The notes under the pieces: model-generated | Seen by the model: only the letters and a program-made list of their open reading frames with translations | Told to the model about the DNA's origin: nothing | The model's database searches: none | Program-made: the position numbers and the translations under genes | Source: Macrococcoides bohemicum | GTDB taxonomy: Bacteria; Bacillota; Bacilli; Staphylococcales; Staphylococcaceae | DNA: 34,802 nt | Direction: 5' to 3' | NCBI RefSeq assembly: GCF_003259675.1 | Contig: NZ_CM009972.1 | Span: forward strand, 1-34,802 | Shown: positions 22,560-32,018 of the stretch, one piece after another | Numbering within the stretch: position 1 is the first letter of the stretch | How the letters are laid out: each line of letters starts with the position of its first letter

Positions 22560-23597
22560 TTAGTAGATATATGTTAAGTCACTTGTTGGCTTAAATGTTC
22601 TTTCTCCATAAGCTAAAGGTATAATATTATGTTCACTTACTTTTATTCTTCCGTCTGAATATACTTTCTCAACAAAAGCAATATGTCCGTATGTTGTTGG
22701 TCCAAATTCTATTGAATTATATGGCCAACTTACCATTGCACCAACTTTTGGCTCTTTACCTACTTTATAACCCTGCGCTCTTGCTCTTTCATCCCAATCA
22801 GCACCATTACCGAATGTTAGTTCTACTGGTAGTCCTAATTCTTTACGTCTGTTATATACATACCATGTACATTGTTTATATAAATATGTGTTAGGCTCAA
22901 AACGTTTACCACTATACTTAGGTAAATTACCTTTGTATTTTTTTAATTTTTCGATTGATGAACCTACAGGAACACCATTATCACAATCTGTTTTCTTTGG
23001 TTTGTCTGCTTTATTTCTCGGACTTTTATTATCTGATATTTGACTGACTACTTTTTTAACACCGGGTATCCAATTCGCATTTAAATTTGTAGGGTCATTA
23101 GAAGCGCCTACAGGTGCATATTTAGGGCCTATTTTTTCAGGAGTATTTAAGCCTTCTTTAAAATATAAATCGTATAGATTCTTTGCGGCTGCGTCTATAC
23201 CTTCTTCTATAGTGTCGAAGTGAAATAAATCGCCCGAACCCATCATGCCTGCAACATTATTATGTGTTTCTACTGCTTGTGACGTTCCACCACCCGTTTC
23301 ATTGTAAGAAATAGCTATAAAAATTGCCGGATCAATTTTATGTTTTTGTGCGCTTTTTATCATGTATGGAATTTTACCGTCCATTTTTGTACCTTTAGCT
23401 AATCCTTGCCATAATTCAGTTGCTTTAGCTTTATCAACATTACCTACAATTTCTGTACATAAGTTTGTCGAGGAAGATTGTTCTTCTTTTTGCCTTTCAA
23501 ACTCTAGACCTAATAGAGTAGTTAAAATTAAGAAAAGAAAAGCAATAATAAGAATAATTATTGCTTTAGTTTTGTTACCAACAATTTCAGTACTCAA
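22560..23597 (-). CDS. traG: Cell-wall hydrolase of the transfer channel (TraG-like; muramidase-like + CHAP)
   Basis: This 345-aa protein starts at TTG 23597 (AGAGAAGTGAT upstream; no nearby ATG would keep the membrane helix at 11-30). A lysozyme-like domain spans about 70-190 with KIDPAIFIAISYNETGGGTS, Glu100 being the likely catalytic acid. A CHAP amidase/endopeptidase domain fills 230-345: Cys243 (KQCTWYVYNRR), His305 (YGHIAFVE) and Glu322/Asn324 (SEHN). It opens peptidoglycan locally for the DNA channel, as do VirB1-like proteins of Gram-positive systems. It lies four bases after traF. Confidence 0.92.
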   Translation of the reverse strand: MSTEIVGNKTKAIIILIIAFLFLILTTLLGLEFERQKEEQSSSTNLCTEIVGNVDKAKATELWQGLAKGTKMDGKIPYMIKSAQKHKIDPAIFIAISYNETGGGTSQAVETHNNVAGMMGSGDLFHFDTIEEGIDAAAKNLYDLYFKEGLNTPEKIGPKYAPVGASNDPTNLNANWIPGVKKVVSQISDNKSPRNKADKPKKTDCDNGVPVGSSIEKLKKYKGNLPKYSGKRFEPNTYLYKQCTWYVYNRRKELGLPVELTFGNGADWDERARAQGYKVGKEPKVGAMVSWPYNSIEFGPTTYGHIAFVEKVYSDGRIKVSEHNIIPLAYGERTFKPTSDLTYIY

Positions 23598-23601
23598 AAT
23601 A

Positions 23602-25029
23602 TCACTTCTCTTTCTTTATTTTCTCGTCAATTCTTTTTAGTTCTTTATTGATATTACTGATTTCTTGATTTGTTAATTTAAGTTTTGAACTATTTGCACT
23701 ACTATTCTTTAAATATTTCTTCTTGTTTTTCTTCAATTTTTCCAATTCCTCTTCATTTTCGATTTTTTCGATTTTTAATTTAAGGAGTTTGTCATTGAAT
23801 TTAAGAGATATTGCTCGTGCTTGTTCTATTTCATTTTCTTTTAGATAAGCTAAACCTAGTCGTCTAGCAGTATTTTTATCTTCAACAAATGCTAATTCAT
23901 TCATTACGCTATCTAATTCTCCAACAACAATATTTTTTTCTTGTTTTAGCTTATTTGCGTATTTGTCATTTTTCTTCTTAGATTTTAATTTTAAATCAAG
24001 TATTTCTTTTTTCTTATTATTTTCATACATATCAGATATTACATACTCAATTTCACTTGGTTTGTTATCTAGTATTCTCTGATACATATTGTGTTTTTTG
24101 TAATGGTCTAATCGTTTTTCTAATGGATAATTGTTTTCCTCCATTAAATCTGCTACTTTTTCATGATTCTTCTGTAATGTTTCATTCTTTATTTGGTATT
24201 CTACTTTCTGATCGTTTAACGCTTTTTCATGTTCTTTTGCCATTTTTCTATTGTCTTCGATTGCATGTTTATTTAAAAACATAGATAATAGAACTACCGA
24301 TAAAAGTGTAAATAATGTGATTGCTAATGCATTGCGTAATTTACGCTTTTTTCTTTTTGCTTCATTTTTAATCTTTTTATGTTGATTCTTTTCTACAGAA
24401 ACATCTAATAGTAGTTTCAATTCATTGATATTTTCAGCATGAATAATCGCTTTTATTAAATCGGTTGGCTTACTATTTAATAACGGTTCAAAACTATTAA
24501 TAGCTTTCTCATAGCTATAATTTGTTAAAATATATAAAACTATAGCTTTATATCTTTTTAGTTTTGATTCGTTCGTGGTATATGGCATAACTTCATTTGC
24601 TCTATAGCTATACTGAATTTTATTAATATTTTGGTAAAATAATGTGTTAGGGTTTAAAGAAACATATTTATATTTTTCATCGTTCAAAACATCATCTTTT
24701 AGAATTCTTTGGGCAACTAACAGTTTTACCAAATAATCTTCTTTTTTAATTTTTCTTAATGATTGATAATTTTGAGGGATACTATATTTCAAAACTACTT
24801 CTTTATCTGATATATCTGTACTTTCTAATTCTAGGTATTTATTCTTTTCTTCTAATGACTTATCATTTGTTTGTCGAATAAATCGTTCTTCTAATGAATT
24901 AAATAATGCCTTATTAATGTAAAAAGCTATTGAATTATTATTTATTTCACTAGTACCAAATTCAAAAGTTGATACCTTTCTATTTTTTCTTGTTGGTTTT
25001 GTAGTTGCTTTATTATTAGCTTTCAACAT
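23602..25029 (-). CDS. traF: EssB/YukC-like membrane protein (TraF-like)
   Basis: This 475-aa protein has an N-terminal cytoplasmic domain (about 20-215), a basic stretch (KKIKNEAKRKKRKLRN), one transmembrane helix (about 233-254) and a long helical, charged C-terminus. This is the size and layout of EssB/YukC from type VII secretion, where the N-terminal part is a pseudokinase-like fold. The similarity is architectural; no residue-level proof is offered. In pSK41/pGO1 TraF/TrsF sits in the same place between TraE and TraG. It is probably a scaffold of the channel. Confidence 0.65.
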   Translation of the reverse strand: MLKANNKATTKPTRKNRKVSTFEFGTSEINNNSIAFYINKALFNSLEERFIRQTNDKSLEEKNKYLELESTDISDKEVVLKYSIPQNYQSLRKIKKEDYLVKLLVAQRILKDDVLNDEKYKYVSLNPNTLFYQNINKIQYSYRANEVMPYTTNESKLKRYKAIVLYILTNYSYEKAINSFEPLLNSKPTDLIKAIIHAENINELKLLLDVSVEKNQHKKIKNEAKRKKRKLRNALAITLFTLLSVVLLSMFLNKHAIEDNRKMAKEHEKALNDQKVEYQIKNETLQKNHEKVADLMEENNYPLEKRLDHYKKHNMYQRILDNKPSEIEYVISDMYENNKKKEILDLKLKSKKKNDKYANKLKQEKNIVVGELDSVMNELAFVEDKNTARRLGLAYLKENEIEQARAISLKFNDKLLKLKIEKIENEEELEKLKKNKKKYLKNSSANSSKLKLTNQEISNINKELKRIDEKIKKEK

Positions 25030-25058
25030 ATAACCACCTCTCTAAGTATTGAAAAATA

Positions 25059-27038
25059 CTAAATCGTAAAATCATTGAGTTCATCTATTTCTAAAGGTGT
25101 TAAATTTATTTCTTTCTTATAATTAGGTATTACATTCGGATCCTCATTGTATTCTCTAGAATACTCTTTAGGGTTTAATAATCGGAGTTCCTCTTTTGTA
25201 AGTCTGACGTTTAAAAATGCACGTTGCGAGCCATAAATAATAATTGCTTCACGTTGCTTTCTACGTTTTAATAAAGACTTTTCTTTTTGAGAAAACTCCA
25301 CACCTAATTTTTTAATTACATCATCTATTTGGTTACTGTCTAATCCAAAGAATATTTTTGTATAACTATTACTAACGATTGCTTCGCCTACCTTTTTATC
25401 ATCAGTTGTTCTAGCGTCTAAAATATCAGCTACGTTTTGCGTGCCTGCAATCGCCGCCGCATTATATTTTCTAAATCGTTTGTAAGCATTGAAGAAAAAT
25501 AATGCTGAATTTGGATTCATTAATAAAAAATGGAATTCATCACAATAAAATTTACATTGTTCTTTAGTATTAGTAATTTCATCCCATAAGTACGCAAAAG
25601 TATTTAAATATGCAGCACCCTGTACACTCACTTCATTCTGTAACGGTTTTAGATTAAAACTTACTAATTTGTTATCCATACTAATATTAGTATGTCCGTT
25701 AAAGATTGTACTTGAGCCATTCACATAACTATCTAAGATGTAGTAAAAATCTCTAATAACATTAAAGCGTTCTTCATCTTCTGATTTTAAGTTAGTGATT
25801 TGTTCATATACATCTTTTAAAGTTGGATATTTGTAAGGCTCTAAGTCTGCTATATTATCAAGATTGAAGAAGTTATATCTTTCATATACTCTTCTTACTT
25901 GTTTATCTAATACTGCTCGTTTTACTTGCGTAAGGTCGTTGTCTAATGCTTCAAACAATGCTAAAATTCGATTAATCTTATCATTTATAATTTTTTCATT
26001 TGTAATTGTTTCTCTTTCATCATCAGTTATATTTTGAGAATATATCTGTAATGGATTAATCTTTGTATCACTTGTACTTGATAATGTGATTACTTGTCCT
26101 CCGAGCATTTCAACCATATCAGTATATTCATTCTCGGGATCAATAATAAATTGTTGTATTCTTCTAGCCGTATTTCTTAATATTTTCGCTTTTAAATACG
26201 TTGATTTGCCTACACCACTTGTACCAATGATTACTATATTCTGATTTAACGTTTTGTATGGGTTTGTATAGTCTATTGCAATTAATGAATTAGTATCTTT
26301 GTTAATTCCCTCTACATCTGATTTCGGGTTAAGATATAAAATTTCTGCGTCATCGAATGGAAACATACTACTAGCAGTTTCTGTATTACTTTCTTTATAC
26401 GTATAATCTTCAAGTAAGTTTTCTGCTATTGGCATTGAACTCCAAAATGTTTGATATTGTCCTCTAGTTGTTTTCATAGGCTTTAACTGTGCTTTAGTTA
26501 AAGTAATTTCAACTGAATTTGTAAGATTGTCTAATTCTTCTAATGATTTTGCTTGTAAGTAGATGTACATATATTGATATACATAAGTTGCTTCATTATC
26601 CATATACTTATCAAGTTGATAGTTAGCACTATCAATTTGTTTCTGTAATTTTTTTAATCTCAATGGGTCATGTGTATTTAGCATTTCAGCCTCTTTATTC
26701 TTTATCGTTCTATTGTAATGTGACTGCATTTTTTGTGCCGGACTAGATTTAACTAACTGTACAATCGTTATATTTCCTTTTTTTCTTCTTAATTCTGATA
26801 ACCAATTTCCATATTTTCTTTTAGGATAATCAATTATGGCTAAACATCTGATATATTTATCTCCACTAATAATATAATCAAGATGTTCTTCAAAGCTGAA
26901 TGGTACGATTTCTGAAAAACCCTCGTTATCTATAACTGAATCTAAACCTACAGATTTTTCATTAAGTGGTATTCCAAATTCATCATGTTCTACTTTTTTC
27001 TCTTTTTTATTAAATACATTTAACAATCCTTTTGCCAT
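25059..27038 (-). CDS. traE: VirB4-like transfer ATPase (TraE-like)
   Basis: This 659-aa protein has Walker A GTSGVGKST (272-280), IDPENEYTDM in the following strand, and Walker B CKFYCDEFHFLL in the C-terminal third. The N-terminal 250 residues are the VirB4-type membrane-facing domain. It energises channel assembly and DNA transport. ATG 27038 follows AGAGGTGGG. A perfect 16-bp palindrome GTATTCTCTAGAATAC (25149-25164) lies in its 3' coding part and resembles the plasmid's second operator family. Confidence 0.95.
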   Translation of the reverse strand: MAKGLLNVFNKKEKKVEHDEFGIPLNEKSVGLDSVIDNEGFSEIVPFSFEEHLDYIISGDKYIRCLAIIDYPKRKYGNWLSELRRKKGNITIVQLVKSSPAQKMQSHYNRTIKNKEAEMLNTHDPLRLKKLQKQIDSANYQLDKYMDNEATYVYQYMYIYLQAKSLEELDNLTNSVEITLTKAQLKPMKTTRGQYQTFWSSMPIAENLLEDYTYKESNTETASSMFPFDDAEILYLNPKSDVEGINKDTNSLIAIDYTNPYKTLNQNIVIIGTSGVGKSTYLKAKILRNTARRIQQFIIDPENEYTDMVEMLGGQVITLSSTSDTKINPLQIYSQNITDDERETITNEKIINDKINRILALFEALDNDLTQVKRAVLDKQVRRVYERYNFFNLDNIADLEPYKYPTLKDVYEQITNLKSEDEERFNVIRDFYYILDSYVNGSSTIFNGHTNISMDNKLVSFNLKPLQNEVSVQGAAYLNTFAYLWDEITNTKEQCKFYCDEFHFLLMNPNSALFFFNAYKRFRKYNAAAIAGTQNVADILDARTTDDKKVGEAIVSNSYTKIFFGLDSNQIDDVIKKLGVEFSQKEKSLLKRRKQREAIIIYGSQRAFLNVRLTKEELRLLNPKEYSREYNEDPNVIPNYKKEINLTPLEIDELNDFTI

Positions 27039-27055
27039 ATTCCCACCTCTTTAGC

Positions 27056-27709
27056 TTAAATCATATGTTTTAATATCTTTTTTACTTCAATGTTATTCAG
27101 TAGTCTTATCTGCATGTCATATTGCGATAATGCACTCTCTATAGCTTTTGTATAATCTTTAACATGATCGTCTAATTCTTGTTTTGAAAATAATAATGAA
27201 TCTTCGTTATTTTTCTTGATTTTATTTTTAATAACGACTAGATGTCGTTTTGTACTCATAATTGAATTTCTTTGATACTCTGCATACTCTTGTACATATG
27301 AAGCAGTTAGATTTTCTAGAATTTCATTACAATCATTGTCTGCTAAGTTATTTAAGTATTGTTTTTTCCAAGATTTCACGTATAAATCAAAATCAACCGG
27401 GAATGTTGTATCTATATTTTGTTGAATATCATTACTTTCGCCTGTTAATGTAGCCATTAATAAACTGTTATAATCGTTAAATACTTCTTCTTGTTCCTCT
27501 GTATTCATTAAATCTAAATTAATTCCTGTAGCTTCTAAAATTGCTACTAAGTAGCCTGTTTTTGTAACAATATAATCAAAGTAAAAACCATTGATTAAAG
27601 AATTTTCTTCAAAACTTTCTTTACCTGTTTCTAAAGCTTTTGGAGTAAATGTAAATTCTTCGTAAGCGTTAATATCGTCTATTTTTTTTCTGAAAATACT
27701 TTTTAACAA
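27056..27709 (-). CDS. traD: TraD-like transfer protein
   Basis: This 217-aa protein starts at TTG 27709, eight bases after AAAGGAG. It has no membrane helix. The segment FYFDYIVTKTGYLVAILEATGINLDLM (42-68) resembles the N-terminal region of VirB4/TraC proteins, so it may be a detached partner module of the ATPase encoded next. The C-terminal half is helical. Position between the VirB3-like and VirB4-like genes matches TraD/TrsD. Exact role unknown. Confidence 0.65.
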   Translation of the reverse strand: MLKSIFRKKIDDINAYEEFTFTPKALETGKESFEENSLINGFYFDYIVTKTGYLVAILEATGINLDLMNTEEQEEVFNDYNSLLMATLTGESNDIQQNIDTTFPVDFDLYVKSWKKQYLNNLADNDCNEILENLTASYVQEYAEYQRNSIMSTKRHLVVIKNKIKKNNEDSLLFSKQELDDHVKDYTKAIESALSQYDMQIRLLNNIEVKKILKHMI

Positions 27710-27724
27710 TGTTATTACTCCTTT

Positions 27725-28075
27725 CTATTTTCTATTCTTTTTCTTTTTCATATAGAATAATTTTTGTCTATTTTTATATGATTTTCTAAATCGTCTGTAA
27801 TGATGATATGTGATGTTATTTCGTTCGGGTACTGGTGGTGTTAAGATAACTGCTAAATAAACAGTTAAGACTACTGCTGATATACCAAACTTTATAATAT
27901 ATGCTATCCAATTGTTGATTGGTGGAAAAAACGCTATAAAAAGCACTATCAAGAATAAAATAGGGAGGATATTTCGAATGAAATATCCTAATGTTATACC
28001 TCTAAAAATTCCATAATCACTACTTGTATTATCAGGAAATACAAACTCTTTACCATTTCTAAGTTCCATACTCAA
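27725..28075 (-). CDS. traC: VirB3/PrgI-like membrane protein (TraC-like)
   Basis: This 116-aa protein (TTG 28075; ATG 28069 is an alternative) has two hydrophobic helices (about 32-50 and 55-80) and a strongly basic tail (HHYRRFRKSYKNRQKLF). Small proteins of this layout directly before VirB4-type ATPases are VirB3/PrgI-like channel subunits. GGGAGG lies upstream. Confidence 0.7.
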   Translation of the reverse strand: MSMELRNGKEFVFPDNTSSDYGIFRGITLGYFIRNILPILFLIVLFIAFFPPINNWIAYIIKFGISAVVLTVYLAVILTPPVPERNNITYHHYRRFRKSYKNRQKLFYMKKKKNRK

Positions 28076-28100
28076 ATCAAACCTCCCAATACAATATATA

Positions 28101-28454
28101 TTAGTTAAATAATTGGTAAACCCATGGAATTAACCAAACTAATGAAGCACCTAAAGCAGTAAGCATGGCTACACGGCCTACACCACTATATAATTCTGAC
28201 TTTTCACGAGCGTTGTCTGCGTCTTTCATACGTTTAATAACAATAAATAATCCTGCACAGATACCAGCTAAAACAACTAAACTACTTAAAATAGTTTTTA
28301 CTATATTACCTGCATTAGTAATTTTTTGTTGAACTTGACCGGCATTTGCATATGCGTCTAAAGGAACAAAGAAATTAATTGTTAAAATAAAGCTAAATGC
28401 TATTGCTAACGCTACTAAAAATTGTTTGTTTGATTTTAAAGATAATACTTTCAT
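28101..28454 (-). CDS. traB: VirB2/CagC-like small membrane protein (TraB-like)
   Basis: This 117-aa protein has a signal peptide-like N-terminus (residues 1-37, ending DAYANA) and two further helices (about 48-72 and 90-114) separated by a short charged loop (KRMKDADNAREKSE). That is the VirB2/TrbC pilin-like layout. In Gram-positive systems its homologues are channel parts rather than pilins. ATG 28454 follows AAGGAG. Confidence 0.7.
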   Translation of the reverse strand: MKVLSLKSNKQFLVALAIAFSFILTINFFVPLDAYANAGQVQQKITNAGNIVKTILSSLVVLAGICAGLFIVIKRMKDADNAREKSELYSGVGRVAMLTALGASLVWLIPWVYQLFN

Positions 28455-28466
28455 TTAAAACACTCC

Positions 28467-29090
28467 TTATTCTTCTTCTTTTTTATTTTCAATATTTTGT
28501 CGATTGATTAATTCATTAGATTTATAAATTTCTTTCTTTTTTTCTTGTTTCTCTTCAAATTGTTCTAATTTCTTTATCGCTTTTTCTTTTTCTTCATATT
28601 TTGGAGATAAGATTTTTCTTTCTCCTTTTTTTAAGAATGAAATATCATAGTTGATTTTCTTAGTTGAATAATCTTTATTTTCAATAACATGTAGTCTGTT
28701 CTCATATTTTTCTACTGCAATATCTAACTCAATATTAAATACAGATAATGCACCCTCCATAAAAGATGTACCAAAGAGAGACAATTCATTTTTTAAAACA
28801 TCTGCACTTCTATTGATCGTTTCAAAATCAATTCTTACATTGTTTAGTACTTTTAAATTATTATCATCTCCATTTTCCTCAAAGTATTTTCTTAATTTAC
28901 TTTCAGTAACTAAGTTTTCTGTACTGACATTGCGACGAGAGTATTCTCTTCTTGTTTCTTCTAATGTTGTATCTGATTTTTCTAGGTGACTTCGTTTTGT
29001 CTGTTCATCATCAAATTTATTAACAATAGCAGATTGTATCCCAGAGAATACAACTTCTTGTGAAGAAAATACATCTGATTCAGACTTCAT
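28467..29090 (-). CDS. traA: First gene of the tra operon (TraA-like), coiled coil
   Basis: This 207-aa protein starts at ATG 29090, eight bases after GGAGGTGA; the GTG at 29102 lies inside that site. It is hydrophilic, without membrane segment, with a coiled-coil C-terminus rich in Lys and Glu (KEKAIKKLEQFEEKQEKKKE). It opens the tra operon downstream of the palindrome at 29183-29200. The traA name is by position; function unknown. Confidence 0.65.
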   Translation of the reverse strand: MKSESDVFSSQEVVFSGIQSAIVNKFDDEQTKRSHLEKSDTTLEETRREYSRRNVSTENLVTESKLRKYFEENGDDNNLKVLNNVRIDFETINRSADVLKNELSLFGTSFMEGALSVFNIELDIAVEKYENRLHVIENKDYSTKKINYDISFLKKGERKILSPKYEEKEKAIKKLEQFEEKQEKKKEIYKSNELINRQNIENKKEEE

Positions 29091-29182
29091 TTTTAAGGTC
29101 ACCTCCCTTCAATGATTTCTAATAAGATGTAGTTCATCATTATTTAGTTTTATCTTAAAAAATATCTTTTGTATCTGATTTA

Positions 29183-29200
29183 ATAGTAACATGTTACTAT
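29183..29200. promoter_or_regulatory. Perfect 18-bp palindrome ATAGTAACATGTTACTAT upstream of traA
   Basis: It lies in the 120-bp gap between the RHH gene and traA. A perfect palindrome of this length at the head of the tra operon is probably an operator. Candidate binders are the RHH-repeat protein encoded just before it or the XRE regulator at 11116. It is unlike both other operator families of the plasmid. Confidence 0.65.
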
Positions 29201-29211
29201 AGATAATACAA

Positions 29212-29826
29212 TCATATTCTATACATTTCTATAAATTTTTCTAGTAACTGCATTGCAATTTTATTATTAGTAAACATTTGTACTTTTCTAGCTTCATCTA
29301 TTAGTTGTTTATGAAAATGAGGTACAAATACATTTACTGATTTTTGTTTACCAAAGCCCTTTAAAGGTGGCTCTATATTTGTATTTATTCCAAAATAGTA
29401 TATTGAATAGTTAAGCATGCCTCTATAACTTATACCTGTATTATCTTTTATATTTTTTAACTCATTAAATATATCTTCTCTAATATCAAGTGTCATCTGT
29501 ACATCTTGTTTTTCTGTAGAATATTTAGAATAATCCCATGTATCACTTGTCAAAAGATATTCGACATACAAAGAATAACCATTTAATGTTTCAGACAAAT
29601 TTGTGTGTGCGTTTTTAAAGTTTTCTACAAGATAATCAGATATTTGTATTTGCATAACATTATCATATTGAACCTCAATATTTTTAATTTCATTCATACT
29701 TATATTTTTATTTAAGTTTATAAGCCACAACAATTGAATTACAGCTGTTCTATTAGTACAAAGAATATTACATCTGCGATTCAATTCTTCAATAGCTTTA
29801 TTTGATAGCTTTAATTTAATTTTCAT
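29212..29826 (-). CDS. Protein with apparent tandem ribbon-helix-helix repeats; candidate relaxosome/tra regulator
   Basis: This is a 204-aa protein from ATG 29826 (GGGAGGG six bases upstream; the TTG at 29841 lies before that site). Four segments each show a short strand of alternating hydrophobics followed by two helices: KIKLKLSNKAIEELNRRC (2-19), MQIQISDYLVENFKNA, VQMTLDIREDIFNELKNI and VNVFVPHFHKQLIDEARK. This is the RHH pattern repeated. It lies directly between nes and the tra operon, a natural place for a TraY-like accessory or an ArtA-like regulator. A single chain with several RHH units would be unusual. Assignment is by pattern only. Confidence 0.6.
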   Translation of the reverse strand: MKIKLKLSNKAIEELNRRCNILCTNRTAVIQLLWLINLNKNISMNEIKNIEVQYDNVMQIQISDYLVENFKNAHTNLSETLNGYSLYVEYLLTSDTWDYSKYSTEKQDVQMTLDIREDIFNELKNIKDNTGISYRGMLNYSIYYFGINTNIEPPLKGFGKQKSVNVFVPHFHKQLIDEARKVQMFTNNKIAMQLLEKFIEMYRI

Positions 29827-29844
29827 CTTAAGCCCTCCCAATTT

Positions 29845-31860
29845 TTATCTACCTCTATTATATTTAGCTTTATTCATTATTTCTTTATGTGCTTGTGCTT
29901 TTTCTCTATCTTTATATTTATTTTCGTTTTCTAATCTATCTAAGTCTGTAGTTCTAAATAATGAGTTAACTAAACTTGTATTTGATTGTGCCTTATAGAC
30001 TTCATAATCATCTTTCGTTGTCAATTCATCATAAATATCATTGTTTTTCTTGATTGATTTTTTAATTAAGTCTTTTTCTTCTTCTGTCATTTTAACATTA
30101 CGTATACAATCATTTATAAATAGATTATGCATTTTTGGATCAGACAATAAAGTTTTAAGTTTAGGATTATCTATTTTATTCAAATAATCTTGTGCTTTTT
30201 CTCTATTATTTTTATATATAGAAACATAACGAATTCCTAATTTCATATCTTTATCATCGAATTGTTTTTGTATTTTATTATTCAGTAAATCTTTAACTGT
30301 TGTGTCTTTACAGTATGTTATACCTAGATTAATAAATTCTTTTTGTTTTATATCTAATTTATCTAATTGATTATCAGATAAATAACCTTTTAAACGTTGA
30401 TTATAGTATTCATCAACTTTATTTAAAGCAAGATTATATCTTTTAATGTCTTTTAATATGAATTTAACTTTATTCTTATCACTTTCATCAAGTTCATTCA
30501 CATTTTCTTTTGTAAAATTAGTAATTCCATATTTATCTTTTATTGTTTCAATATTTTCATTAGCTTTATTTTTAAGGTTTTGAAGATGTTCAACATTATT
30601 GATAGGATTATTTATTAATTTAGCTACTACAATATCAACCTCATGTATTTTGCTATTCACTAGTATTTTTTTAACATCTTCTTTTTCAAATACTTTATCA
30701 TTGATTAAAGTTCTATTAGATAAATCGTTTACTTGATACGTACTTAAATTATCTAATTTCACATAAGGATAATATTTTTCAATCAATTTTCTACTTTCAT
30801 TTTCTAATAACTTCTCTGCCTGCATAACCTTTTCAAATTGATTATCTATCACTGACAATTTGCTATTAATATTTTCTTTAGTTTCAAAACTAACTAATGT
30901 ACTTAATAACCAGTTATTCAATGATCTTTCTTTGTCCATTAAAGTATCATGAGATATAAATATTTTTAAATCTTTAGTTAAATCTTTAAGTTGTTCTTTT
31001 TCTTCATCGTTATATAAACGTACAATATTATTAGCTTGTTTAATTTGTTTAATATCTTCTTCAATTAAAACTTTATCTTTTATAAGTTTATTAGCATTTT
31101 TAATATTTCTATTAATCTCACATCTATCAGATTTTTGACCGTTAGATTCCATTTTTCGAGCAACATAACCCTCATGAATTGTAGGTATTTGTTCAATACC
31201 CCTTTTCTCATAACTTTCATGTGAAATAGATTGATTTATACCATTCTCTTTAAGATATATATTTGTTATATCTGCCCATTCTTTTCTCCAAGTAAGCATT
31301 GATTCTTTGCTATTCCAATCTACTAAATCTACCTTTCTAGTTTTTTTATTACCTTTATCATTTAAAATAAAATCTCCATTTTCATCTTTTAAAAATTCTT
31401 TTTTAGATTTAGCACTCCAATTACCGTTTTCATCAAATGGTCTTACAGTTAACATTGCATGAAAATGAGGATTATTTACATCATCTCTATGTATAGAAAC
31501 GTCAGCAACCATACCACGATCAACAAATGATTTTTGTACATATTCTCTTGTTAATTCATATTGCTGTTCATTAGATAATTCCTTAGGCAAAGCAATATTA
31601 AATTCTCTAGCTAATCTAGAATTTTTAGCTACTTCTATTTTCTCAACTTCATTCCATAATCTTTCTCTATCTAATGTCCATTCGGGAGCATGTTCAGGTT
31701 TTAAAATAAATGATTCGGGTTGTACAATTCTATGATACATATTGTATTTATCATAACGTTCAGAATATAATTTATCTCCACTTCTATAACTAGCAGAAGC
31801 GATTGCAGATTGCCCTTTACCTCTACTAATAACAGTTCCACTCATGTGATAAATAGCCAT
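29845..31860 (-). CDS. nes: Nes-type conjugative relaxase (MobA/MobL, MOBQ)
   Basis: This 671-aa protein starts MAIYHMSG at ATG 31860, eight bases after AAAGGAG. Tyr25 in SASYRSGDKLYSERYDKYN is the catalytic tyrosine, as in pSK41 NES. The metal-binding histidines are His124 (VSIHRDD), His132 and His134 (NPHFHAMLTVRP). The relaxase domain fills about the first 220 residues; the rest is a long helical domain needed in NES for transfer. It nicks oriT about 100 bp upstream and pilots the strand. Length is close to pSK41 NES (about 665 aa). It heads a transcript with the RHH gene downstream. Confidence 0.95.
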   Translation of the reverse strand: MAIYHMSGTVISRGKGQSAIASASYRSGDKLYSERYDKYNMYHRIVQPESFILKPEHAPEWTLDRERLWNEVEKIEVAKNSRLAREFNIALPKELSNEQQYELTREYVQKSFVDRGMVADVSIHRDDVNNPHFHAMLTVRPFDENGNWSAKSKKEFLKDENGDFILNDKGNKKTRKVDLVDWNSKESMLTWRKEWADITNIYLKENGINQSISHESYEKRGIEQIPTIHEGYVARKMESNGQKSDRCEINRNIKNANKLIKDKVLIEEDIKQIKQANNIVRLYNDEEKEQLKDLTKDLKIFISHDTLMDKERSLNNWLLSTLVSFETKENINSKLSVIDNQFEKVMQAEKLLENESRKLIEKYYPYVKLDNLSTYQVNDLSNRTLINDKVFEKEDVKKILVNSKIHEVDIVVAKLINNPINNVEHLQNLKNKANENIETIKDKYGITNFTKENVNELDESDKNKVKFILKDIKRYNLALNKVDEYYNQRLKGYLSDNQLDKLDIKQKEFINLGITYCKDTTVKDLLNNKIQKQFDDKDMKLGIRYVSIYKNNREKAQDYLNKIDNPKLKTLLSDPKMHNLFINDCIRNVKMTEEEKDLIKKSIKKNNDIYDELTTKDDYEVYKAQSNTSLVNSLFRTTDLDRLENENKYKDREKAQAHKEIMNKAKYNRGR

Positions 31861-31929
31861 TATATACAACTCCTTTCCTCACTTATTTTTCTTTCTGACA
31901 CACGCATTCTTTTAGCACAACACTTTACA

Positions 31930-31970
31930 TTTTGCGTCAGCAAAATTAAGGTGTGTAAGTGCGCCCTTGG
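31930..31970 (+). other. oriT: oriT with MOBQ nick region
   Basis: TTTTGC (31930-31935) and GCAAAA (31940-31945) form a small dyad. TAAGTGCGCCCT (31956-31967) follows, the core of the pSK41/pGO1 and RSF1010-type nick region; cleavage there is expected within GCG/CCCT. It lies between nes and its divergent partner operon. If the plus strand is cut, the strand leads with the region to the right of oriT (32 kb onward). Confidence 0.88.
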
Positions 31971-32018
31971 ATATATTTCTATTTTATCATTCATCATAAC
32001 TGTTATCAATATTCTTTC

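Noticed and set aside
25149..25164. Perfect palindrome in traE as an operator
   Set aside because: It resembles the second operator family but is within coding sequence far from any start; kept only as a note.
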